From assembly GCA_018262875.1 (NCBI GenBank), contig JADFDL010000036.1:1-9961 (forward strand): a stretch of DNA of 9,961 nucleotides, in the 5' to 3' direction. The notes below the pieces were generated by a model that was given only the letters and a program-made list of their open reading frames with translations, ran no database searches and was not told the DNA's origin. A program made the translations under genes and the position numbers. Below are positions 1 through 6,842 of this stretch, one piece after another; the stretch's first letter is position 1; each line of letters begins with the position of its first letter. The DNA is from Rhodocyclaceae bacterium (GTDB taxonomy: Bacteria; Pseudomonadota; Gammaproteobacteria; Burkholderiales; Rhodocyclaceae).

Positions 1-25
1 ATCAGCTTGCGGGCGCCTAATAAAT

Positions 26-62
26 GCGGCTAAAGCGAGGGAAAACCCGGTCGCTCAGCTGC
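26..62 (+). promoter_or_regulatory. Candidate antiterminator hairpin in the metZ leader
   Basis: A second fold excludes the terminator. GCGGCT (26-31) pairs with AGCTGC (57-62, one G-U), AGCGA (34-38) pairs with TCGCT (51-55), and GGG (39-41) pairs with CCC (46-48) around an AAAA loop. Small bulges lie at 32-33/56 and 49-50. About 14 pairs form before the terminator's right arm is transcribed, and CCC 46-48 is used by both folds. Such an arrangement is typical of attenuators, but no ligand-binding RNA family is recognised and GC-rich DNA yields alternative folds easily. The regulatory role is an inference. Confidence 0.35.
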
Positions 63-75
63 GCCGGGTTTTTTT
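42..75 (+). terminator. Intrinsic terminator just upstream of metZ (possible attenuator)
   Basis: AAAACCCGG (42-50) pairs with CCGGGTTTT (64-72). A CGC/GCG inner stem (52-54 with 61-63) closes a six-base loop, and a run of T follows to position 75. This looks like a rho-independent terminator for the gene to the left, whose end is not identifiable here: the forward frames close at 18-20 or 31-33. The T-tract ends only 17 bases before the metZ ATG, so no independent promoter fits between them. metZ must be reached by readthrough or from a promoter further upstream. A competing hairpin (26-62) uses the same left arm. Confidence 0.75.
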
Positions 76-92
76 GTTTTGGGGCATGAATT

Positions 93-1268
93 ATGGACAA
101 GGAATACGATCTGGACACGCTGGCGGTGCGCGCGGGCATACAGCGCAGCCAGTTCAACGAACACGCCGAGGCGCTCTATCTGACATCGAGCTTCGTCTTC
201 GACAATGCCGCCCAGGCGGCGGCGCGCTTTTCCGGGGAAGAAGCCGGTTTCGTCTATGGCCGCTTCTCCAACCCCACCGTCAGCATGCTGCAGGTGCGCC
301 TGGCGGCGCTGGAAGGCGGGGAGGCCTGCATCGCCACGGCGAGCGGCATGGCGGCAATCCTGTCCACCGTGATGGCGCTCATGAAGGCGGGTGAGCACAT
401 CGTCGCCTCCCAAGGCATCTTCGGCGCGACGCAGCAGTTGTTCGGCGGCATCCTGTCGAAGTTCGGCATCGACACTACTTTCGTCGCCTCGAACGCCCCG
501 GCGGCTTTCAAGGCGGCGCTGAAGCCCCAGACCAGGCTGGTCTTCATCGAAACGCCGTCGAATCCGCTCACCGAGGTGTTCGATATCGTCGCCTTGGCCG
601 AAGTTGCCCATGCCGGCGGCGCGCTGCTGGCGGTGGATAACTGCTTCTGCTCGCCGGCCCTGCAGCGTCCGCTGGATCTCGGCGCCGACCTAGTGATTCA
701 TTCCGCCACCAAGTACCTCGACGGACAGGGGCGCGTGCTCGGCGGGGCGGTGGTCGGACGCAAGGCGCTCACCGAAGAGGTGTTCAAGTTCTTGCGCACG
801 GCAGGCCCCTCGATTTCCCCGTTCAACGCCTGGGTCATTCTGAAGGGGCTGGAAACCCTGCGCATCCGCATGGAGGCACAGTCGGCGGCGGCGCTTGAAC
901 TGGCGTGCTGGCTGGAGACGCAGCAGCAGGTCGCGCGGGTCTACTATCCTGGCCTGCCTTCGCACCCGCAGCATGCACTGGCGATGCGCCAGCAGAAATC
1001 GGGCGGCGCCATCGTCTCCTTCGAGGTGAAGGGCGGCCGCGAGCAAGCCTGGAAGGTGGTGGATGCGACGCGCCTGATCTCGATCACCGCCAATCTGGGC
1101 GACACCAAGAGCACCATCACCCATCCGGCCAGCACCACGCATGGGCGCATCAGCGCCGAGGCGCGTGCTGCCTCGGGGATTCAGGAAAGCCTGCTGCGTG
1201 TGGCCGTCGGCCTGGAGTCCGTGGCGGATATCCAGGCCGATCTGGCGCGCGGGCTGGCGCTTATTTGA
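93..1268 (+). CDS. metZ: O-succinylhomoserine sulfhydrylase
   Basis: A 391-residue PLP enzyme of the Cys/Met metabolism (cystathionine gamma-synthase-like) family. It most likely condenses O-succinylhomoserine with sulfide to give homocysteine, the last step before methionine in direct-sulfhydrylation bacteria; it is cytoplasmic and presumably a tetramer. Visible motifs are YGRFSNPT (55-62), ETPSNP (153-158), the PLP-phenolate aspartate in [11 protein letters not shown] (D182), and [11 protein letters not shown] with the Schiff-base lysine at K207. The DNCFCxPALQ wording and GQGR after the lysine are typical of MetZ rather than MetB or MetC. Length is normal. The ATG at 93 is preceded only by GGGG at 81-84, a weak ribosome site. 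The 3' end overlaps the convergent alx gene by 8 bases. A cystathionine gamma-lyase or synthase is the alternative within the same fold, but less likely. Confidence 0.93.
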   Translation: MDKEYDLDTLAVRAGIQRSQFNEHAEALYLTSSFVFDNAAQAAARFSGEEAGFVYGRFSNPTVSMLQVRLAALEGGEACIATASGMAAILSTVMALMKAGEHIVASQGIFGATQQLFGGILSKFGIDTTFVASNAPAAFKAALKPQTRLVFIETPSNPLTEVFDIVALAEVAHAGGALLAVDNCFCSPALQRPLDLGADLVIHSATKYLDGQGRVLGGAVVGRKALTEEVFKFLRTAGPSISPFNAWVILKGLETLRIRMEAQSAAALELACWLETQQQVARVYYPGLPSHPQHALAMRQQKSGGAIVSFEVKGGREQAWKVVDATRLISITANLGDTKSTITHPASTTHGRISAEARAASGIQESLLRVAVGLESVADIQADLARGLALI

Positions 1269-2223
1269 CCGATTCCTCCACCGGCTTCCGCAGCAGGCTG
1301 GCGATCACGGAGACGGCGAGGATCGCCGCCACCACGCCGAGGGACCAGGCCACCGGGATCTTGACGAACTCGACGACCAGCATCTTGGCACCGATGAACA
1401 TCAGCACCAGCGCCAGGCCGACTTTCAGCAGCGAGAACCGGCTGGCGAAGTCGGCCAGCAGAAAGTACATGGCGCGCAGGCCGAGGATGGCGAAGACGTT
1501 CGAAGTGAGCACGATGAACGGATCCTCGGTGATGGCGAAGATGGCCGGGATGCTGTCGACCGCGAAGATCAGGTCGGTCACCTCCACCAGCACCAGCACC
1601 AGGAACAGCGGCGTGGCGTAGCGCACGCCTTCGCGCAGCACGAAGAAGCGTTCCCCCTCGAGCTGCTCCGTGATCTTCATGTGGCCGCGCATCCATTTCA
1701 GCACCGGATTCTTCTCCAGGTCCGGCTGGTGATCGGCGAACCAGAGCATCTTGGCGCCGGTCGCCAGCAGGAAGGCGCCGAAGAGATAGAGGATCCAGTG
1801 GAACTGGGCGATCAGCCAGGCGCCGACGAGGATCATCACGGTGCGCATGACGACGGCGCCGAGCACGCCGTAGAGCAGGACGCGGCGCTGGAACTCCGGC
1901 GGGACGGCGAAGTAGCCGAACAGCATCAGCCAGACGAAGATGTTGTCGACGGCGAGCGACTTCTCGATCAGGTAGCCGGTGAAGAACTCCGTGGCCTTGT
2001 CGTTGGCGATGTCGCGGCCGACGGTGCCGTCGAGATACCACCACAGCAGGGCGTTGAAGGCGAGGGCGAGGGCGATCCAGACGAGGGACCAGCCGAGCGC
2101 CTCGCGCACGGAAACGCGGTGGGTGCGGCCGCCGCCGAGCAGCAGCAGGTCGGCGGCGATCATGAGGACGACAAAGACGAAGAAGCCGGCCCACATCCAC
2201 CAGGTGCCGATGGTTTCGATCAT
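1261..2223 (-). CDS. alx: TerC/Alx family integral membrane protein, manganese exporter
   Basis: A 320-residue polytopic membrane protein, the same length class as E. coli Alx (about 321 residues) and very like it from memory. Roughly nine hydrophobic segments are visible (about 6-30, 43-64, 80-105, 113-139, 143-163, 203-222, 237-256, 264-285, 289-311). Family signatures are [12 protein letters not shown] (87-98) and [14 protein letters not shown] (214-227), whose acidic residues E87, D93, E214, D217 and D223 sit in the membrane and are likely metal ligands. Alx in E. coli is linked to Mn2+ efflux and is induced by Mn2+ and alkaline pH through a yybP-ykoY element. An upstream element of that class (2487-2577) supports the same role here. 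The start follows AAAGGGG with a 7-base spacer. A small ORF ends 12 bases upstream, and the 3' end overlaps metZ tail to tail. Confidence 0.93.
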   Translation of the reverse strand: MIETIGTWWMWAGFFVFVVLMIAADLLLLGGGRTHRVSVREALGWSLVWIALALAFNALLWWYLDGTVGRDIANDKATEFFTGYLIEKSLAVDNIFVWLMLFGYFAVPPEFQRRVLLYGVLGAVVMRTVMILVGAWLIAQFHWILYLFGAFLLATGAKMLWFADHQPDLEKNPVLKWMRGHMKITEQLEGERFFVLREGVRYATPLFLVLVLVEVTDLIFAVDSIPAIFAITEDPFIVLTSNVFAILGLRAMYFLLADFASRFSLLKVGLALVLMFIGAKMLVVEFVKIPVAWSLGVVAAILAVSVIASLLRKPVEESVK

Positions 2224-2235
2224 CGCGTTTCCCCT

Positions 2236-2409
2236 TTAGCCGTCAAGGCGACGGCATTCGCCCTCGATGACCCGGCCGCCGTGACGCTGCGGGCGCATCA
2301 GGGTCGTGGCAAAGGCCAGTGCGAGCAGGGTGGTGGCCGCAGCGGCGAAGCGGCTGCGGTGGGCGCGTTCGAGGAAGAAGGCGAAGATGCTGCGGATCAG
2401 GGTGTTCAT
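2236..2409 (-). CDS. Small predicted membrane protein encoded between the Mn2+ riboswitch and alx
   Basis: A 57-codon ORF starting MNTLIRSIFAFF and ending ECRRLDG. I do not recognise a family. The ATG (2409-2407) is preceded by GGGAG at 2420-2416 with a 6-base spacer, a good ribosome site. Its stop codon runs directly into the AAAGGGG of alx, leaving a 12-base gap that suggests co-translation. A hydrophobic Ala/Leu/Thr stretch at residues 20-38 could form one membrane helix, preceded by an Arg/His-rich segment and followed by a basic tail. It lies downstream of the riboswitch terminator, so it should share alx's Mn2+ control. An in-frame ATG further upstream (2463) would extend it into the leader but lacks a comparable ribosome site. 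It could instead be a leader peptide or a chance ORF. Confidence 0.55.
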   Translation of the reverse strand: MNTLIRSIFAFFLERAHRSRFAAAATTLLALAFATTLMRPQRHGGRVIEGECRRLDG

Positions 2410-2460
2410 GTCTGCTCCCAAGTTGCGTTTGCGCTGGATCCAACGCCGCCGGCTGGCGCG

Positions 2461-2494
2461 CAAACAAAAAGACCTTTGCCGGGCGGCAAAGGTC
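2461..2494 (-). terminator. Intrinsic terminator, expression platform of the Mn2+ riboswitch
   Basis: On the minus strand, GACCTTTGCC (2494-2485) and GGCAAAGGTC (2480-2471) form a perfect 10-bp stem around a GCCC tetraloop, followed by TTTTT (2470-2466), a G and more T. Its 5' arm contains the CCTTTG that the upstream aptamer needs for its P1 helix, so terminator and aptamer P1 are mutually exclusive. It is also the first intrinsic terminator downstream of lpxH and may end that operon's transcript. Confidence 0.9.
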
Positions 2495-2577
2495 TCGCTG
2501 GAACTTGCGTTCCCCGCAGTGCCGGGGCCAATCGGCCCGTCCTGACGGCTGCTGCGGCTCGGAGCTACTCCCCTTTG
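2487..2577 (-). promoter_or_regulatory. yybP-ykoY manganese riboswitch aptamer
   Basis: Read on the minus strand, the element opens with CAAAGGGGAGTAGC (from 2577) and closes with AGCGAGACCTTTG (to 2487). These are the hallmark ends of the yybP-ykoY family: P1 CAAAGG:CCTTTG, the GGGGAGUAGC loop, the short P2 GCT:AGC, and the CGAGA loop that helps form the two metal sites. Between them lie further hairpins: CCGT/ACGG (loop CAGG), GGGCC/GGCCC (loop GATT) and GGAAC/GTTCC (GCAA tetraloop). The family binds Mn2+ and activates Mn2+ efflux genes, which fits alx downstream. Because the P1 3' strand is also the terminator's 5' arm, Mn2+ binding should turn transcription on. Confidence 0.92.
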
Positions 2578-2595
2578 TGGGTTACTGCAGGCAGT

Positions 2596-2623
2596 ACTTT
2601 ACCAATTTGGTCGGGTATGTCAA
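2596..2623 (-). promoter_or_regulatory. Sigma70-type promoter for the riboswitch-alx transcript
   Basis: On the minus strand a perfect -35 box TTGACA (2623-2618) is followed after 16 bases by TAAAGT (2601-2596, four of six matches to TATAAT). Initiation would fall near 2588-2590, about 12 bases before the riboswitch P1 helix, exactly where a leader should begin. The -35 box contains the TGA stop codon of lpxH (2622-2620), so the promoter is embedded in the gene junction. Confidence 0.65.
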
Positions 2624-3345
2624 GCCGGCCACGCGAGGAGCTGGCAACCCTCGGCATCGCAGGCGAGGTAGCCACCATTTTCGTACCAGTCCGGCAACAC
2701 CCAGCGTTCGCAGGGCTGGCCGTCAATGACAAGGTCGTGGCGGGCGGGGCGGTGGGTATGGCCGTGAATGAGCCGGGTGCTGCGATGAAAAGTCAGTGCC
2801 TGCAGTACGGCGGCCGGATTCACATCCATGATATCAATCGGCTTGATGCGTTTCTGCGCCTCGCTTTCGCGGCGCAGGGCTTCGATTCGGGCCTTGCGCC
2901 GGTCCAATGGCAAGGCCATGAAGGCTTGTCGCCAATCCATCGAGCGCACTTCTTCCCGGAAGGCCTGATAGGCGGCGTCATCGGTGCACAGCGTATCGCC
3001 GTGCATAAGCAGGGTAGGCGTGCCGCCGAGTTCGACGGCGGCGGGCTCGGGCAGCAAGGTCAGGCCGGCCGCGCGGGCAAAAATTTCTCCCGCGAGGAAG
3101 TCGCGATTTCCAGACATGAAGAAAATCGGGACGCCGGCATCGGACAAGCCACGCAGGCCTGCGCAGATGCCGGCATTGAAGGGATCGTCGAGATCGTCGT
3201 CACCCGCCCAGTATTCGAACAGGTCGCCGAGGATATACAACGACTCGGCCTGTCGTGCCGGGCCGGCGAGGAAATCCAGGAAGCGCCGGCTGATTTCGGG
3301 CCGGCTCGGGCAGAGGTGGAGGTCGGAGATGAACAGAACCGCCAT
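2620..3345 (-). CDS. lpxH: UDP-2,3-diacylglucosamine diphosphatase
   Basis: A 241-residue calcineurin-like metallophosphoesterase that cleaves UDP-2,3-diacylglucosamine to lipid X and UMP in lipid A synthesis, peripheral to the inner membrane. All metal-site motifs are in place: SDLHL (D8, H10), GDLFEYW (D41), GNRDF (N80), MHGD (H115) and HGHTHRP (H196, H198). The spacing and the YWxGDD segment match LpxH rather than other phosphoesterases. Length is the usual 240 or so. GAGG at 3354-3351 lies 5 bases before the ATG, and ppiB ends 16 bases upstream, so it is probably the last gene of the envelope operon. Its stop codon is part of the next promoter's -35 box. Confidence 0.95.
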   Translation of the reverse strand: MAVLFISDLHLCPSRPEISRRFLDFLAGPARQAESLYILGDLFEYWAGDDDLDDPFNAGICAGLRGLSDAGVPIFFMSGNRDFLAGEIFARAAGLTLLPEPAAVELGGTPTLLMHGDTLCTDDAAYQAFREEVRSMDWRQAFMALPLDRRKARIEALRRESEAQKRIKPIDIMDVNPAAVLQALTFHRSTRLIHGHTHRPARHDLVIDGQPCERWVLPDWYENGGYLACDAEGCQLLAWPA

Positions 3346-3361
3346 CGCCGCCTCGTCTGTG

Positions 3362-3865
3362 TCAGGCAGTTTCGGCCTTCTGGATCACCACGTCCTCGAC
3401 CGGCACATCCTGGTGGAAACCCTTGCTGCCGGTCTTGACGCCCTTGATCTTGTCGACCACGTCCATGCCCTCGACCACCTTGCCGAAGACGCAGTAGCCC
3501 CAGCCCTGGCCGCTCGGCGCGGTGTGGTTGAGGAAGGCATTGTCCTTGACGTTGATGAAGAACTGCGCAGTGGCAGAATGCGGATCGCCGGTGCGCGCCA
3601 TGGCGATGGTGTAGCGATCGTTTTTCAGGCCCGCTTTTGAACTCATTTCGGCTTCGTTCTGGATCGGCGCATTGACCGGCTTCTGGTTCATGCCCGGCTC
3701 GAAGCCGCCGCACTGAATCATGAAGCCGTCGATGACGCGATGGAAAATCGTGTTGTCGTAGTGGCCTGCCTCGACATAGGCGAGGAAGTTCTTCACTGTC
3801 TCGGGCGCCTTGGCAGCGTCCAGTTCGAGGACGATGGTGCCGAGGGTAGTGTGCAGCTTGACCAT
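3362..3865 (-). CDS. ppiB: Cytoplasmic cyclophilin-type peptidyl-prolyl cis-trans isomerase
   Basis: A 167-residue single-domain cyclophilin without a signal peptide, so cytoplasmic, catalysing cis-trans isomerisation of Xaa-Pro bonds. The active-site block [15 protein letters not shown] (41-55) supplies R43, F48, M49 and Q51, and AQFFINV (100-106) forms the pocket floor. As in other bacterial cyclophilins, the region around [10 protein letters not shown] has no tryptophan at the cyclosporin-contact position. AAGGAA (3876-3871) precedes the ATG by 5 bases and starts inside the stop codon of the secreted paralogue upstream. The two genes are 11 bases apart, suggesting coupled translation. Length is normal for PpiB. 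Confidence 0.93.
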   Translation of the reverse strand: MVKLHTTLGTIVLELDAAKAPETVKNFLAYVEAGHYDNTIFHRVIDGFMIQCGGFEPGMNQKPVNAPIQNEAEMSSKAGLKNDRYTIAMARTGDPHSATAQFFINVKDNAFLNHTAPSGQGWGYCVFGKVVEGMDVVDKIKGVKTGSKGFHQDVPVEDVVIQKAETA

Positions 3866-3876
3866 GTTGGTTCCTT

Positions 3877-4437
3877 TTACTTGGCGGATTTGGCTTCCGG
3901 CAGAAGCCGGGCGGATTCGATCACGACCAGATCGGTCGGCACGTTCTGATTTCCGGTCTTCACTTTGGCGATTTTTTGTACTACGTCCAGGCCCTGAGTC
4001 ACCTTACCGAAGACGGCATAACCCCAGCCATCCTGCCCGGGATAGTCAAGGAAGCCGTTATTGGCTACGTTGATGAAAAACTGCGCAGAGGCAGAATGAG
4101 GATTGGGTGTTCGCGCCATAGCCAAGGTACCGATCGTGTTCTTCAGGCCGTTCTTCGCCTCGTTCTCGATCGGTGCGCGGGTCGGTTTCTGCTTCATTCC
4201 CGGCTCGAAGCCGCCGCCCTGGATCATGAAGCCGTCGATGATGCGGTGGAATATCGTGCCGTTGTAGAAGCCGTCCTTTACATACTGGAGGAAATTCTCG
4301 ACGGACTTCGGCGCCTTGTCGGCATACAGTTCGATGACAATGAGACCCTGATTGGTCTTCATCTCGACCACCGGATTGGCGGCGAAGACAGTCAGGCTCC
4401 AAAGCAGGCCGGCGGCCAGCGCGAATAGCTTCTTCAT
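3877..4437 (-). CDS. ppiA: Periplasmic cyclophilin-type peptidyl-prolyl cis-trans isomerase
   Basis: A 186-residue cyclophilin with an N-terminal signal peptide (MKK, hydrophobic 4-18, likely cleavage in VFAANP near residue 19-20), so probably exported to the periplasm as a folding catalyst. [15 protein letters not shown] (63-77) carries R65, F70, M71 and Q73; AQFFINV follows at 118-124. It closely resembles the downstream cytoplasmic copy, including [10 protein letters not shown], and probably arose by tandem duplication with gain or loss of the signal. The ribosome site is weak (GGGA, about 9 bases before ATG). A possible weak terminator separates it from the L,D-transpeptidase gene. Confidence 0.92.
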   Translation of the reverse strand: MKKLFALAAGLLWSLTVFAANPVVEMKTNQGLIVIELYADKAPKSVENFLQYVKDGFYNGTIFHRIIDGFMIQGGGFEPGMKQKPTRAPIENEAKNGLKNTIGTLAMARTPNPHSASAQFFINVANNGFLDYPGQDGWGYAVFGKVTQGLDVVQKIAKVKTGNQNVPTDLVVIESARLLPEAKSAK

Positions 4438-4450
4438 TGCAGGTTTCCCG

Positions 4451-4481
4451 TAAAAAAAGCAGCGGGCTTATGCGCCGCCTT
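4451..4481 (-). terminator. Weak terminator-like hairpin between the L,D-transpeptidase gene and ppiA
   Basis: On the minus strand GCGGC (4478-4474) can pair with GCTGC (4463-4459, one G-U) around a 10-base loop, directly followed by seven T (4458-4452). Extra A-T and G-U pairs with the T run are possible. The stem is short and the gene spacing only 30 bases, so it may reduce rather than stop transcription into ppiA. Confidence 0.35.
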
Positions 4482-5664
4482 CGTAGACAATCTTCCAGAC
4501 ACCGTCTTCCTTCATCCAGTACTGGCGCTTCTTCATGACATTGCTGAGGTTGCTGCTTCGGTAGTCCTGGTCGAAGGTGACGACGACCATTTCCTCCTTG
4601 CCCGGATTGCGGAACATGCTGATATTGGTCGTGCCGACCTTGATCCATTGCTTGCCGGAATTCACCTGGCGCTTCTGCGCCGACCACTGCTCCAAGCCCT
4701 GGCTGCCGGACTGGAAGCGCTTCGAGTAGTGGCGCAGGTATTTCTCGGTGTCGAGACTCTCCCAGTCGCGGTGCCATTCGTCGATACTTCTGGAAAGCGC
4801 AGTGCGCTCGGTCTGCCAATCGTCGAGCGAGAGCCACTCGATGCTGCTGGAGATGATCACCGGGGTGGTGCCGATCTGCAGGTTCTTCGCCAGCGCGTCG
4901 AGATCCTGGTTGGCCAGCACGACGCAGCCGTCCGAGGCCTTCGGCGGACGCGAGAAAGTATTGGAGGGCGTGCCGTGCAGCCAGATGCCGTGTCCGTTGC
5001 GGCCCTGGCGCTTGTCCCACTCGTTCGGATAGCTGATGGGGAAGGCGCCACTGCCGTAGAAGTCGGTCAGCTTCTGCCGCGGCAGGCTGGCGGTGACATG
5101 ATAGACACCGACGGGAGTCTTCTTGTCGCCCTCGCGCACCTTGTCTGTGCCGGCCTTGCCGTGCGAGATGTAGTAGTCGGCGACGAAGCGCGGTCGGCCA
5201 TCCACATTGCGGTAGAGGTAGAGACGGGCTTTTTGGGTGTCGACCACGACGGCAAACTTCTGCTCGGGGTGCATTTGCAGCAGGTAGCGCGGCACGTAGT
5301 CGGCTTGCGGCTTGCCGCGATAGGCATTGAGGCGGGCAATGGCCTCCTCGCGCAGGTCGGCCAGCTTGTCCTGCGGCGCGTTGTCGACATTGCCCAGCGT
5401 TTTGATCTGGCGCGAGCGGGCCATCAGGAGGTCGCCCTTGATGAGATGCCCGAGACGGAAATTGGGATAGGCCTTGAGCAGCCTCTCCGTCTGTCCGAGT
5501 GCCGCATCGAGGCGATTCTGCTCGATATGGGCGAAGACCTGGTCCAGCATCGGCTCGGGGCCGGAATCGGAATAGGTTTGTTCGGGTGAGGCGGCGGAAA
5601 CTGCGCCGGCAGCGGCCAGACACAGCGCCGCGGCGAGGAGCCGAATGCCTGGGCGTTTGAGCAT
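4468..5664 (-). CDS. Secreted L,D-transpeptidase (YkuD) with C-terminal NTF2-like domain, Csd6-like
   Basis: A 398-residue exported protein. The signal peptide spans about 1-25 (RRPG-like basic start, Leu/Ala core, VSA-AS cleavage). A helical region with TPR character (about 38-115) follows. The YkuD catalytic domain lies at about 137-273, with WLHG (H230) and SDGC (C247, the nucleophile). A C-terminal NTF2-like domain spans about 295-398. YkuD enzymes make or trim L,D bonds of peptidoglycan stem peptides. The YkuD plus NTF2-like layout recalls Helicobacter Csd6, an L,D-carboxypeptidase, so trimming rather than crosslinking is possible. The chosen ATG (5664) overlaps the stop of the preceding TPR gene in TGATG and gives a proper signal peptide. 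A longer reading from 5697 is possible but buries it. Confidence 0.85.
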   Translation of the reverse strand: MLKRPGIRLLAAALCLAAAGAVSAASPEQTYSDSGPEPMLDQVFAHIEQNRLDAALGQTERLLKAYPNFRLGHLIKGDLLMARSRQIKTLGNVDNAPQDKLADLREEAIARLNAYRGKPQADYVPRYLLQMHPEQKFAVVVDTQKARLYLYRNVDGRPRFVADYYISHGKAGTDKVREGDKKTPVGVYHVTASLPRQKLTDFYGSGAFPISYPNEWDKRQGRNGHGIWLHGTPSNTFSRPPKASDGCVVLANQDLDALAKNLQIGTTPVIISSSIEWLSLDDWQTERTALSRSIDEWHRDWESLDTEKYLRHYSKRFQSGSQGLEQWSAQKRQVNSGKQWIKVGTTNISMFRNPGKEEMVVVTFDQDYRSSNLSNVMKKRQYWMKEDGVWKIVYEGGA

Positions 5665-6752
5665 CAGTTGGCGACCCGCTCCTGCTGGATCAGCCATTTG
5701 CCGTCACGCCGCACCATCACCATCGCCTTGGTAGCGGAGGTCTTCAGCTTGCCGGACTTGTAGTGCTGGCGGAACTTGACGGCGGCGCGGTCGCCTTCCA
5801 CCGCTACCTGGATGTTTTCGACGTCGACCTGGATCGGCTCGGCTTTGTTGATGCGGCGGGTGCGCTCGGCTTCCCAGGCGCTGCGTGCCTCCCCGGCGGG
5901 CGTCTGGAAGTCGCCGGCGTAAGCGGCGAGGTAGGCCTTGACGTCTTTTTTAGACCAGGCAGCAGCCCAATCGCGGATTGCCTTTTCGGCCTCCTTGCCG
6001 CTGGCGGATGGCTTGGCTTCGACAGTCGCAGCCGGCTTCGGCTCGGCCGGCTGGGTAGTCGGGTTTGGCTCAGCTTTTGCGACGGAGACAGGCTCCGCCT
6101 TGACGACTGGCGCGACCTCGGCTTTCGCAACAGAGGCAGGGGATGCCTGAACCTTGCCGGAGGTGCTGCGCGAAGCCAATGCCGTCGGGCGGGCGGCAAC
6201 GCTCATCAGGTCGCGGATCATGGCCAGCTTGGATTGCGCACTGGCATTGGAGGAATCGATTTGCAGCGCCTTGTCGTAAGCCTGGCTGGCCATGCGGGCG
6301 TAGATATCGCCGAGGTTCTCGTGCGCCGTGGCGTAGGAGGGATGGGTGCGGATGGCCATCTCCAGCGCGTTCTTGGCCTTCTCGAACTGGCGCTGCTGGG
6401 CGTAGAGGACAGCGAGGTTGTTGTAGGGTTCCGGCAGTTCCGGATAATCCTCGGTTAGCTTGGTGAAGACGGCAATGGCGTCATTGTGACGGTTCATTTC
6501 CGTCAGGATCAGGCCCTTCATGAAGCGCGCCTGGGCATCTTTCGGCTTGGCAGCCAGCACCTGATCGGTCTTCTCCAGCGCCGGCCCGAACTGGCCCTGT
6601 TTCATGAGGCGGTTGGCTTCCTGCAGGGTGTCGGCGCTGGCGGCTGACGGAGCCAGCATGAGGGCGCCCATGCAAAGCAGGGCGGCAAGCGAACGCAGCG
6701 GGGCGGCAAAGCGGCGAGGAGTCATTATGTTATACTTTTCAGCCATAGGCAT
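5664..6752 (-). CDS. Secreted TPR protein with C-terminal NTF2-like domain
   Basis: Up to 362 residues. A signal peptide ends near ASA-D (residue 40-41). TPR repeats occupy about 42-180 (for example [20 protein letters not shown]). A flexible Ala/Pro/Lys/Val linker with VAKAEP-like repeats covers about 195-252, and an NTF2/SnoaL-like domain about 255-362 begins [14 protein letters not shown] and ends with [11 protein letters not shown]. It is probably a periplasmic scaffold; the molecular role is unknown. Its stop overlaps the start of the L,D-transpeptidase gene, and both proteins end in an NTF2-like domain, which suggests joint action on peptidoglycan. The start is uncertain: ATGs at 6752, 6746 and 6725 are in frame, and the last (MTPRRF) gives the neatest signal peptide, while a weak AGG lies ahead of the first. 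Confidence 0.85.
   Translation of the reverse strand: MPMAEKYNIMTPRRFAAPLRSLAALLCMGALMLAPSAASADTLQEANRLMKQGQFGPALEKTDQVLAAKPKDAQARFMKGLILTEMNRHNDAIAVFTKLTEDYPELPEPYNNLAVLYAQQRQFEKAKNALEMAIRTHPSYATAHENLGDIYARMASQAYDKALQIDSSNASAQSKLAMIRDLMSVAARPTALASRSTSGKVQASPASVAKAEVAPVVKAEPVSVAKAEPNPTTQPAEPKPAATVEAKPSASGKEAEKAIRDWAAAWSKKDVKAYLAAYAGDFQTPAGEARSAWEAERTRRINKAEPIQVDVENIQVAVEGDRAAVKFRQHYKSGKLKTSATKAMVMVRRDGKWLIQQERVAN
6066..6134 (-). repeat. Short peptide repeats in the linker of the TPR protein
   Basis: Three imperfect copies of a six- to seven-residue unit (SVAKAE, VVKAEP, SVAKAEP; residues 207-229) lie in the low-complexity linker between the TPR and NTF2-like domains. Such linkers vary in length by slippage; no function is implied beyond flexibility. 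Confidence 0.5.
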
Positions 6753-6769
6753 TTGAATAGCCTGTCATT

Positions 6770-6799
6770 CTATCAAGAACGGCGTGCGATCAACAATAA
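6770..6799 (-). promoter_or_regulatory. Candidate promoter for the TPR/transpeptidase operon
   Basis: On the minus strand TAGAAT (6775-6770, five of six matches to the -10 consensus) is preceded at 18 bases by TTGTTG (6799-6794). Initiation near 6763 would favour the internal start codons 6746 or 6725 over 6752. The region lies in the short divergent gap shared with cysS. It is a sequence match only. Confidence 0.35.
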
Positions 6800-6809
6800 T
6801 CGCCGTTTT

Positions 6810-6826
6810 AAGCCTGACCAAGGCTT
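6810..6826 (+). other. Hairpin in the cysS leader
   Basis: AAGCCT (6810-6815) and AGGCTT (6821-6826) form a perfect 6-bp stem with a 5-base loop, ending 16 bases before the cysS ATG. A second small hairpin, GCGAT (6786-6790) with ATCGC (6799-6803), lies upstream. Neither is followed by a T run, so they are not terminators. They might affect ribosome access or be incidental. Confidence 0.35.
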
Positions 6827-6842
6827 TCCAGAGCGCTTTTCC

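Noticed and set aside
1..92. Known SAM or SAH riboswitch in front of metZ
   Set aside because: I could not match the conserved cores of those families; only a generic terminator/antiterminator arrangement is visible.
1181..2200. Minus-strand 339-codon frame over alx
   Set aside because: Arg/Pro-rich shadow of alx in another frame; alx itself matches a known family end to end.
1141..3438. Very long plus-strand open frame (765 codons) across the metZ end, alx and lpxH
   Set aside because: It runs opposite two clear genes and the riboswitch; the His/Asp/Glu/Gly-rich composition is what antisense reading of GC-rich codons gives, with no domain.
4648..5589. Plus-strand 313-codon frame opposite the L,D-transpeptidase
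   Set aside because: Antisense shadow without a ribosome site or recognisable domain.
4058..5623. Minus-strand 521-codon frame spanning ppiA and the L,D-transpeptidase
   Set aside because: Arg/Gln/Pro-rich frame-shifted shadow of two well-supported genes.
6753..6842. TTG-initiated N-terminal extension of cysS
   Set aside because: The family starts at the MLKI methionine (6843), and the resulting length equals the E. coli enzyme.
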